Shown here piece after piece: positions 13,683 to 23,315 of a DNA stretch of 64,000 nucleotides. The translations under genes were made by a program, and so were the position numbers. The notes beneath the pieces were generated by a model. The model saw only the letters and a program-made list of their open reading frames with translations, ran no database searches and was not told the origin of the DNA. Source of the DNA: Gremmenia infestans (taxonomy: Eukaryota > Ascomycota > Leotiomycetes > Helotiales > Hamatocanthoscyphaceae); NCBI GenBank assembly GCA_032629725.1, contig JAFEVB010000002.1, positions 3,348,001 to 3,412,000 on the forward strand. The letters are read 5' to 3'. Within the stretch, counting starts at the first letter, position 1. Every line of letters begins with the position of its first letter.

Positions 13683-14415
13683 TTTGACAGTTTTGACGAG
13701 AAGGGACGCCCCGTTATACCGGGGCGCCTTCCATATAAGATGCGCGACGAAGATGCGGAAGGCAGGAGGCCTCGAGAAATGGCTGAATAGTCAAAATCGA
13801 GGTCGCCCAGGTGCATTGCAGTGGGGCTGGTAAGTTGTGCTGAGGTACGGCAGAGATGACCGTAGAATCCGTCGAGTCCAGTGAAGCAAAATCTCACGAT
13901 CAGTAGATAGAAAAAGGAAGCAAGACAGACGGGCGTCGAGAGATATGGAGAACGCTACTTCGTTATAGGCGTCGTGACTCGTGAACAAAGGAGAAGGAAG
14001 AGGTTCGGATGTCCGGGAATTTGGTAGGTCAGTTGAATTTGAGGCTGAAGAAGAGACTTTCTGGTTTCGCTCGTAGGTTGTACTTCGTACAAAGCAAGGT
14101 GTGTGCTTACTTATTACAGTATTCTAATCACCGGGTTGAACGGATTGACTGGCATGGGGATGTGAATGAGCCGCGGCCATCGAAATGCCCATCATTCCGT
14201 ACATAACGTATCATACGAGGAGAGGCGGTGGGCTGGAATTGAAGAAAAAGCGCCCGCGGTAGGGAGAGCCTATCAAGGCCCCGGGCTAGCTTGATGAGGA
14301 GAGGGGCAGTCAGTGCCGGACGGAGGCATAAAGAGTTAATTATGGGTGCATCGGAATAACCGGACAATGAACTTTCCTTTCTTTCTGGTGCTCCAGTCCC
14401 TCCCCACCAAGGACT

Positions 14416-14455
14416 AGGAGGAGAGGAGGGAGAGGAGGAGAGGAGGAGAGGAGGA
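14416..14455. repeat. GA-rich homopurine tract
   Basis: About 40 consecutive purines on the plus strand, built from AGGAGG/GAGAGG units. It lies in the shared upstream region of two divergent genes. Such tracts can exclude nucleosomes or form triplexes; that role here is inference. Confidence 0.7.
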
Positions 14456-14515
14456 TTTACAGTACAGTAACTGAATGATTTATTTGCCCACGGATAGTCG
14501 GTCGTGCTTGCGAAA

Positions 14516-14540
14516 CTTCACTTCACTTCACTTCACTTCA
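14516..14540. repeat. (CTTCA)5 microsatellite
   Basis: Five perfect tandem copies of CTTCA, about 0.9 kb upstream of the GPI18 start codon. It is a likely length-polymorphic marker. Confidence 0.9.
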
Positions 14541-15411
14541 GACCTGCAAATCAATCAAAGAAAGCATCGATCTCCCACATCGCATGTCAGTTGCTGCAAG
14601 ATCAAGACCCCTGCCAGGATGATCAGCAGACGCGTGCAGTACGGAGGTACATGGCCCATATTTTCGATCCAGCGGATCCAATGCTATGCAATGCCACGAG
14701 ACTTTTTATCGTGGCTTGAGGTTAAGCTTGAGCTTGAGCTTGAAAACAAGAACCAGAAAACACATCGGAAACCGGAGTGGGTTGAAATGCCGTTTGTGTT
14801 CTCTCAGCATCTGCCCTCTTGAAGCTTTCTCTCTCTTCGTCCTTCCTGCTCTTCCGTGACCGTATGACATCCCTACTGGACAAAAGGGATTACTGTAGAC
14901 TAGATCAGATTAGAATAAAGAAGTAAAATAAGAATTGAACATATGTCATTGTTCCTTTATTTTTAGCAAATAGGGCGCTATGATGCTAGTCGCTTTACTT
15001 ACTTCTCCGTATACCTAGGCCTAGGTAGATGGTCTTGGAGTAAGGCTTACCTAAGGTAAGTTACCCTAAGGTAAGCCCCCCGCCTCCCCCTAAATAGAGA
15101 CTGCCTATCTCAGGAGCGTAAATACCGGTACTTTATGTATACATAATTAGGTATTTAATATTGATCTCGGGGGGTGTGAAGCTCTGCAAAAGAAAAAGAA
15201 AATCGGTATTTGCATGCAGGGACTAGGTAGGGCTGCTACGCTCACTATCCTACAGGAAAGGCGCCTTAGCCTCAGGTTCACCGCTGATGCTTGGCAACCT
15301 AAGGCAAGAAAGAAAGACCAGCCGGTTCTTCAAACCCCGAGGGAAGGAAAGCAAAGCAAAGCAAAGCGCGCCTCGAGTCCTCTGCCCCCAATTCACCAGC
15401 AATTATCCACC

Positions 15412-16853
15412 ATGCAGCTCTGGGCCAGGAGCAGGCCATTTGATAACCCTATACGTAGTTTGGCAGCACTCTTTTTTGTCTGGAAATGTTTGATTCTGGT
15501 CATTGCATACTGCAGCCCGGGACCTGGATATGATACCTCCACTAGCCTCCTCTTACCCGCCCATGAATCAGGTGAAGGCAGAAACCTACCGACTATTGTT
15601 CAGCACCTTGTTGGTAGACTGACAAGATGGGATGCTTTCTACTATGTCAAAGCTGCGAACCGTGGCTATCTGTTTGAACAGGAATGGGCTTTCGGATGGG
15701 GCTTTACTCGAATCATTGCCCTGGGTACTGCGGGTGAGACGGTCTACAAACCCATATCAATCCAGCTCCTAACATGCCTCGCAGGCTTAGGAAAAATCGG
15801 CGTCGCTCACTATGACGGAGTGGAAGCAGTTGTGGCTATTTGCATTGCCCATTTTGCCCATTTTCTTTCAGTACTTCTGCTCTTCAATCTCACGTTGGCT
15901 GTATTCCCAGGATCAACTACAAGATTTGCTTTCACTGCCGCTGCACTGTACATCATATCACCCGCTGGGATATTTCTCTCGGCTCCTTATGCTGAGAGCT
16001 CCTGCGCTCTTTTTACGTTTGCGGGTTGCCTAGCATTCGCAAAGAGCTTCAACTCTGAACAGCCGTCTACAACAGCAAAGCATGACCTTCTTCTTCTTGG
16101 ATCCGGTGTCTTATTTGGCATATCTGCGACGCTCCGGAGCAATGGGCTACTGAACGGTCTCCTTTTACTTGAAGAGGCCTTCAGGGCCTTACTGAGCCTC
16201 AAGGATGATTTTCAAACAGCTAGGATTCGTCGCTTGATTGCTTCTGGGCTCGGTGGACTGAGTGTTGCATCTGGATTCTTGCTCCCACAGTACATCTCCT
16301 ACAGCGACTTTTGTAGAGAAGAGGGTGTTGCAATCCTCAGGCCATGGTGTACAAAGTCGTTGCCCAGCATTTACACATTTGTGCAAGAACACTACTGGTA
16401 AGCTTCTTCTTTTTGGTGGCTACCCCCCTAGGTCATGATTTATCTCACACCTCCAGGAATATCGGCCTGTTCCGGTACTGGACACTTTCAAACCTGCCTC
16501 TTTTCATGTTGGCTGCGCCGATGCTTGTGATGATGACCATTTCAGGAGCCTGGGGGTTAAGCTCGAATAGACAAGTACAGCATGCTACCAACAAGCAGTC
16601 AAAGAGGGCCGAGGGGGGGTTTCCAATTCTACGAAATCTGGCCACCTCGCAGCTGTTGTTTACCTTGATCACTTTCACCACCGCGCACGTACAAATTATC
16701 ACGCGAACATCATCAGCGTTCCCGGTTTGGCTTTGGTACTCTATAATGTCGTCCGAAAAAGGAAATTCTGTAGTTAGGAACATGGCCAAGTTTATGGTTA
16801 TGTATGTGGTTATTCAGGGAGGACTATTTGCTTCCTTTCTCCCTCCAGCGTAG
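15412..16853 (+). CDS. GPI18: GPI mannosyltransferase 2 (Gpi18/PIG-V)
   Basis: This ER membrane enzyme adds the second mannose to the glycosylphosphatidylinositol anchor precursor, using dolichol-phosphate mannose. Two exons, 15412-16397 and 16457-16853, give 460 residues, normal for the family. The signature RLTRWDAFYYVKAANRGY (family R-W-D loop) lies near residue 75, followed by the conserved WAFGW segment. The 59-nt intron (GTAAGC...CTCCAG) splits a Trp codon and restores YWNIGLFRYW, another PIG-V hallmark; RTSSAFPVWLWY sits near the C-terminus. Many hydrophobic segments fit a polytopic ER protein. I chose the ATG at 15412 because it opens directly on a hydrophobic N-terminus; the frame stays open about 200 nt upstream, but that part is Lys/Arg/Gln-rich and unlike the family. 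Confidence 0.93.
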
Positions 16854-17326
16854 TAAACAAATCAAACTCAGTTTGGCGCCCCTTTGACATGATTTAAAGC
16901 TCAAGGGTGAATGCCTAATAACCCTAAATTCGCGGTTTAATCAAAACGTTCATTCGTAGATTTGAGATGCGCTACCACACCACCCTTGCTCTTTCTTGCC
17001 TTGCCTTGTCTTGTCCACCTGCAGTATCTCGAAACGCTAGTGACGGCGCTAAAAGATACCCTCCTTAGAAAATTGTTGACTTCACTTCCCAGACTCTTCA
17101 AAACGTTACAACAAACGACAGAAATAAACACCCATCGATTTGCAGATGTGGTACTACCATACAATAGACTCTTTATGATCTAAATGCCATATCAAAGGCA
17201 CTGGGCTCTAAAATAAACGCCTACCGACCTGTGAAACACCAGAGGTGCATATTCATTTGCGACAGCGGATGGCTGATCTATGTACAAGAGATTAATCAAT
17301 ACAGCCAGCAAATAAGCCAGCTCTAA
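16854..17326. other. intergenic, GPI18 terminator side and YTH promoter
   Basis: A 473-bp gap between two rightward genes. It should contain the GPI18 3' UTR and the promoter and leader of the YTH-domain gene. I see no distinct motif. Confidence 0.5.
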
Positions 17327-20288
17327 ATGTGGCAAAACAATGGATTTGGGACTGGGCCTGACTCTTCCTTCCGACTTTCTTTCAATCAAAATGACATGCT
17401 ATTTGGGAACGATGCTGGGACTCCTATTGCCGGTCAACAAGGTTTTGCGCAATTCCAACCCAACTTGATGGATACAGATGCATATCAACCAGAGGTTGGC
17501 CTCTACAATCAGGACGTCTTCACGCAACATCAACACATGAGCCCCCAGCATCAGGTACGTTTCGTGGAACTTGTCCTTATGCTATCCGGTGCGACCAATT
17601 CAGGAATAGTACTAATCTCTATCTAAATCTAGTATTCACCGACAGCACCACATCAATACAACGTGCCCCCACAAAACAATCCGACTCCAACTCGCCCTCC
17701 TGCGATGTTAAAAGCCAGAGCCGCTGAATTAAAGGCACAGCTATTGAAGGGAAAGGAAGCTCGGGCTGGTTCTGCTACTCCTCCAGTTCCAACTGCTGCC
17801 GCCGTAGTAAGACATAATGCGTCAGCGGATGCTTCGAGCTCACTACACGGATCTCCAAAAACCCCTTCTACTGCTACTGAAACACATGATCAGGACGTCA
17901 ATGATCTGATAGCCCAGTACTCTGTTTCGAAACCAACTGCAAGTGCACAAAGCAAAGATCAAAACAGCGAGCCCACGACGATGACCACGAACACTCCGCA
18001 GGGGTCGATAGTTCCTAGTTCCTCAGCGAAGTCGCAAGAATCTTCGTTAGGAAGCCCTATAAAAGTCCCAAACCCACCTCCAAATGGAATCAGCGCCGTT
18101 CATGCAATGGTCAAAGCAAATCAGACCAGACATGCAAGCAATGGATCAATATCAGAGGGCGAAATACTTGAGGACACACCAAAAAAGCCATCGCCACCAA
18201 CGGAGCCAAGACAAAGACAGCCAACCTCCAAGCCAGCTACTATAGGCGACGAGCTAACCAGAACAATGGATAATCAACTAGCCAAGAACTCAAACGGCAG
18301 TGGCGCGCGAGATGATTCTCCTTCGCGTCGTGCCCCGCCATCGAATCCAAGAAGCTATTCGCAACGCGGCTATGATGAACGGCGTGATGAATCTCAGCCA
18401 CGATCGGACAGGCGAGGGAGTTACCAGCCAGATCACAAACCTGAACGGAAGTCAGCTTCTGAATTTGAGAAAGATTCATATCAGCGTCGGAGTTCTCGTG
18501 ATGAAAGTTATCATAGATCTGATTCGAATAATGTGCAAAAGCGAGAGGAGACCAAGGCGGCAAAACCTCAGAAGTTGTCGACCCTTGACGACGTGCTTGC
18601 TCACGACGAAGATCTCAAAGAATGGCTGGAAATTACCGGCTATCATAATGCACCTTACAGAGACAAGATATTAAGTCGCCGCCGGGCGCTTGCGAGACTA
18701 GATGCTGAAAGAAAAAAGCTTCTGGCTGATATCGAAGCCGATGAAAGATCGGGTCTTCCACCTACCCCCGGACCACAAACTTCGGTTTCATCAATGCTTC
18801 CTCCGCCCATACCTAACAAAGTAGGACCCCAGACCGAGAATACAATTTCACCAACGGAGAAAATGGATGAATCGAAGGGCGATCGATTGATTCCCATTAA
18901 ACGTGCCCATAGCGATGTCGATGATGGACGTGACGGAGGCTTTTCAGGAAAAACAGCTCGCATTGATGATCGAGGACCACGTATCAAAGACGAAGATGAT
19001 TATGACCATCGCCGTCCCAGATCAAGTGGCTCTAGCGCTCAGCGTTGGCAATCAACCGATCATCGTGATGAAAGAAGTCCCCCCCGTCATCGGTATGATG
19101 ACGATCGCGACTCACGAGACCGAGGTGACAGTCGAGATCGGAACCTTTCACCTGGCCGCAGAGCATTTGAGAGCAGGCCGCCAGCTCGATCTACAAGTTT
19201 TGGAACAGACGACTCGCGTTATCGAGATCGAGATGAGCACCAAGAGCGAGACAAGCGACCATTTGTGAGTGTTGGTGGATACAGAGGTAGGGCCTTTGAT
19301 CCCAACTATCGAGGTCGTGGTCGTGGACGCGGCCGAGGCGATTACCAAAGTCGTGAATTTCAGAGCCATCAACAGCACGACTCTAAGAGCGAGTCGTCTT
19401 TCGGCTCTAGAATTGCGAATGGTAAACCTTACAAGGAGCAGAGGGGGTTTGATAGAGGCGGCAAAGGTGGTCAGTGAATTTGCTCTTCTTGTCAACCTCC
19501 GTTGCACTTTAGAGTTGTAATTGTATTATAATGTGGACCAACGGGCCGAGCATAGAGCAATGCTCTTTGCTCCATCGCTTCATGGGTTTACCCTCCCTTA
19601 GTAATTATTTATCCATATTACCTGCCATGCTCCTTATCTGTTGCTCTCCGTGACAAGTGTCTGTTTCAGTTGAAGGTTCGTAATTACCTGCTTACGTCGC
19701 CTAGACACTCGATATTTCATTGTCAAGTCGTACAATGAAGAGAACGTCTTGAGATGTATTGCTGATGTGAGTCAACTCCTTCTGAGCATGGAAATTACTT
19801 GCTAAATGGAAGAAGTCCGTTTGGACCACGCAAGCACAAAATGGTAGCGTGTTCAAGGAAGCGTTTGAGAGCTGCAAGAATGTTATCCTTGTATTTTCAA
19901 TCAACAAAAGCAAAGCTTCCCAAGGATATGTGAGTCTATTCGATCGTTTGTATTTTAAATTAGTTGTCTGCTAAAGTATATATAGGCACGAATGGAATCC
20001 CTTCCCGGATCAGTACAAAGGCCTGCGTGGCAAGAATCAATCAACTGGGAGAGTGCAGGAGCGTTCAAAGTCAAATGGATGGTAGTCTGCTCGACCAAAT
20101 TCCACCGCATTGGACACCTGAAGAATGCCTTGAACGAGGACCAAGCTGTGCTTATTGGCAAAGATGGGCAGGAGATTGAGGAGAACTGTGGGCTAGGCCT
20201 GATAGAACTCATCCATGAAGAGGTCCGGGAAGCCTTGATTGCTTGGAGACACTCGGACGAGAAAGGTCCTTGGGAAGACTATCGATGA
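17327..20288 (+). CDS. YTH-domain RNA-binding protein (YTHDC1/Mmi1-like)
   Basis: The YTH fold reads N6-methyladenosine in RNA, or in fission yeast Mmi1 a sequence motif marking meiotic mRNAs for decay; this protein should be a nuclear RNA-binding regulator. I assemble five exons: 17327-17554, 17633-19469, 19705-19766, 19816-19929 and 19986-20288 (847 aa). The N-terminal 690 residues are disordered (Gln/Asn, then Ser/Arg- and Asp/Arg-rich), with one ordered block LSTLDDVLAHDEDLKEWLEITGYHN and a Lys/Arg helix after it, then a (RG)n box. The YTH domain fills about residues 690-835: TRYFIVKSYNEENV, VWTTQ, VILVFSINKS, GYARM, FKVKWM, GHLKN and the YTHDC1-like IGKDGQEIEENCG. Without splicing the 235-nt intron (19470-19704), translation would stop at 19477 and lose the YTH domain. 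The joins are all in phase; whether m6A is bound is untested. Confidence 0.85.
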
Positions 20289-20714
20289 GATTTTGAAGTG
20301 GAAATCATACGTTTGCTCTGGCATGGAGCTAAAAGTTGCTAGCGGAAAAGGATACCTGTCATAACTGCCCGATTTTATCGTTGCCTTATATCATTGCTTT
20401 AGATATCATAGATCTATTACCCGGATCTCTCTTCTGTCACTACTGACTTCATCAAAGTAGTAAATAATTCAAACCCCTTTCCAATTATGAGGCCATCATG
20501 TGATAACGTGCTAACGTCTTATCGTAAAGTGGGGCATCTCGTCCTTCCAACAGCCTGGCCCCATCCAGCAATAAGACATTGTATCTGTCCCAGTTCATCG
20601 TTATTTACCCTTTACTTCCCTTCTGCCCTCATCATCAAGCTATCCATTCCTTCAATTTGCACCGCAGTGGCCCTTCGTAGTGTTCTTCCCAACGTCAATC
20701 ATCAATCATCCAAG
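20289..20714. other. intergenic upstream of P450
   Basis: A 426-bp gap with the 3' UTR of the YTH gene and the promoter of the P450 gene. The frame of the P450 is open upstream of its ATG from about 20487, but that stretch lacks a membrane-anchor pattern. Confidence 0.5.
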
Positions 20715-22446
20715 ATGCTTTCCCTCCCCCTCCTTAGCATAGCAACATGTCTCTTACTACTCTTCTTCAAACTCTACCAAGCCGTAACCTCACCCCTAGC
20801 CAATATCCCAGGCCCGCGCTACACCCTTCTCACACCCGTCTATCTCATGCTCCAAGAATTCACATCGAACCGCCGCCTGTACATCGACCGCCTGCACCAG
20901 AACTATGGTCCTGTTGTGCGGTTGGGCCCTAATGAGGTTGCGTTCACTTCGTTAGAGGCGTTGAAGGAGATTTATACGAGTGGGGGAAGTGGGTATGATA
21001 GAACGGAGTTTTATACGTTGTTTATGCAGTTTGGGGTCAGGTGAGCACAAGTGAAATTTCTTGGGGGTATTAGTATTAACGAGTCAAGGACCATGTTTTC
21101 TACTTTAGGAAAAGGCATTGTACAGCTCTTCCCATGGAAGGTTGGAGGAGATTTATTGACTTGAAGACTAGCATGCCCAGAAGAAGCGGTATATTGCTGG
21201 CCAATATGCGAATACTAATATCATGCGGTCAAGCGTCGTCGGTGGGATCCAGGAACGAGCTAATGCTTTTGTGATGAAGTGTGCTGATGCTGAGTCTGGA
21301 AAAGAAAGCTTGGATGTTTATGTACGATCAAAACATCATATCATTCTAAGTTTCAACTCACTCACAATGGCAGCTATATCTTCACTGTTACGCGCTAGAT
21401 TGTGCATCGCATCACCTATTCCACCCCTATGGAACTCACTCCATCGAGCGAGAAGAAGACCTAGAAATGATGCGCGAGCTATCCTATTACCCCACCATCC
21501 AAAGTCAGTCTCCCCTCTCACCTTGCATACCCTCACAATTAACATAACTTGAATAAAAAAACAGCTCTCTCAGGCAACTTCGCACAATACTACTGGCCCA
21601 CGCTCTCAGACCTCTTCAGCAAACCACGCCCCTCGCCTCTCGCCAACAACTACGTGTTATCAACAGCGCAAAAGCCCGACTCAGCACCGCAGACCCTGCT
21701 GTACAAACTCCAAAACAGCAAAGACTATTTCGCGCAGATGGAGATAGCAGCAGAATGCATGGACCACCTAGCCGCAGGGATAGACACCACGGGCGACGCG
21801 CTCTGTTTTCTGCTACACGCACTCTCGCTCCCATCTGGCGCCCCCATCCAAGAAAAACTTTCCAAGGAACTCTCACTTCCCCAGAATGAATATGCGCCGC
21901 TGGACGAGTTGCCGTATCTAGATGCGGTTATTAAGGAGGGCTTGAGGTGCTTCCCCGTGATCCCCATGTCGCAACCTAGATATGTGCCGAGTGGTGGCAG
22001 GGACGTTGGTGGATATTTCGTACCGGGCGGTACGATTGTCAGCTGCCAGGCTTGGAGCGTGCACAGGCTGAACGAGCATGTATATCCGCGCGGAACGGAG
22101 TTTTTGCCAGAGAGATGGCTGGAGCCAGCTGCCAGCTTGGATATGAACAAGCTGTTCTTCGCCTTTGGTGCTGGAGGAAGGGGTTGCATTGGGAGACAGT
22201 AAGTCAGCATCCAGATTTGGATTTATGTTTGTGTTTTGGTGCCAATTGTTGACATTTTTCTCTTGCTTTAGTTTGGCGATGGCTGAAATGAGATGTTTAC
22301 TAAAAGGCGTATATTCACGATTCAAGACGAGTATTGCGCCTGATATGAAAGGAAGAATGACGCTTTCGGACCAGGTTGTTTCGAGTCGGCCGTTAGATCA
22401 GACCTGCAAGCTTATTTTCGAGGCTAGGGCTAAGAATGAGGCTTAG
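20715..22446 (+). CDS. Cytochrome P450 monooxygenase
   Basis: A membrane-anchored haem monooxygenase, probably on the ER; substrate unknown. Six exons (20715-21040, 21089-21119, 21172-21321, 21374-21503, 21565-22198, 22272-22446) give 481 residues. The N-terminus is a hydrophobic anchor followed by the proline hinge NIPGPR. Helix C region reads TMFSTLGKGIHAQKKRYIAGQY once two small introns are removed around a 31-nt exon. The I-helix carries AGIDTT, the K-helix ExxR reads EGLR, and the haem loop is FAFGAGGRGCIGRH, the last residue being split by the final intron. All diagnostic residues are present, so I read it as intact. No neighbouring biosynthetic backbone gene suggests a cluster. The 31-nt exon makes automated prediction error-prone. 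Confidence 0.88.
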
Positions 22447-23315
22447 AAGTAAGGAATGAGATGCATGGGCGGGCCGCCGACGTCGGATTGGTTTATGCGT
22501 AGCATGCGGCTGAAATGTCAGCAAGCAGCATGCAAGATACCATACAGTAGAGAGGAGTGAGGCTGTCTGTGAATGGCTGCTCTTATCAAAACGAGGCTCG
22601 GGAAGTTCCCTGTGATGAAGAAGGCTGAGTCATTAACATCCCATCCCATCCCATCCCATTCCATCCCCCGCTGTATTGGTCTCTTTTCCAATTCATCCCA
22701 TCCCATTTTCATTATTTCATCTCAGCTCAAACGCCACACACACTGTATATCATCCCAAAGTGCAGCAGTTCCATTACGGACACGGAGGAGAGGTTCACGC
22801 CAATGCAGACCGAGTATGCTGCGCCACATGTTCATCAGAATCAACGAATAGCGAGCCAGCATTCAAGCCCCTGTACAATTAGGCTCAATAATTACGCCTC
22901 CCCCGCTGCAACTTGTACCACCAGACGGCAACAGGCTCGAACCGACGTCAGTCACGTCACAGACTCAGGATGTATTGGTGGTGGTGTGGGGCTACCGGTA
23001 CTGTACCTTCGTATTTCTCAGCTTAGGGTCTATTATCTGGCCGCATCTTCGCAGCGCAGCCTTTTTATTTCTTCATTTCATGATACCCAGGCATACAGTA
23101 CAACAATACCAAGCACCCGGTTCGCGATCATAACCAACAAAACAAGCACTTGCGTGGAACCCTAGACGCAAGATCTCGAGCGTGAACCTCGACATAAATT
23201 TAGAAGCGCCAGCGAAGGTCGTTGTGACACAAGATCGGGTGCGGCGATGAGTCTTTAGGAAAGAAGCCTTAGGATTTTTACAACCCACCTTTTTTTTTAA
23301 AGACGTATACACGCG
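22447..23315. other. intergenic with CATCC repeat
   Basis: An 869-bp gap between two rightward genes. It contains an imperfect CATCC/CATTCC tandem repeat at 22637-22666 and nothing gene-like that I can support. Confidence 0.5.
22637..22666. repeat. CATCC minisatellite
   Basis: Six tandem CATCC or CATTCC units. It lies in intergenic DNA downstream of the P450 gene. Confidence 0.85.

Larger units (their letters stand above)
13683..15411. other. intergenic, divergent promoters, simple repeats
   Basis: This 1.7-kb gap lies between two divergently transcribed genes and should contain both promoters. It holds a purine-only GA-rich tract (about 14416-14455) and a (CTTCA)5 repeat. The open frames overlapping it are short and of low quality. 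Confidence 0.5.

Noticed and set aside
15214..15411. Upstream N-terminal extension of GPI18
   Set aside because: The open frame here is Lys/Gln/Arg-rich and unlike PIG-V; the 15412 ATG precedes the hydrophobic N-terminus.
17327..19477. Stand-alone SR/RGG protein ending at 19477
   Set aside because: A phase-correct intron from 19470 links it to the YTH exons and gives a continuous conserved junction; the shorter product is kept only as a possible retention isoform.
21089..21321. P450 with a deleted helix C and frameshift
   Set aside because: Using the TAG acceptor at 21171 restores a full-length HAQKKRYIAG segment, so no defect is needed.
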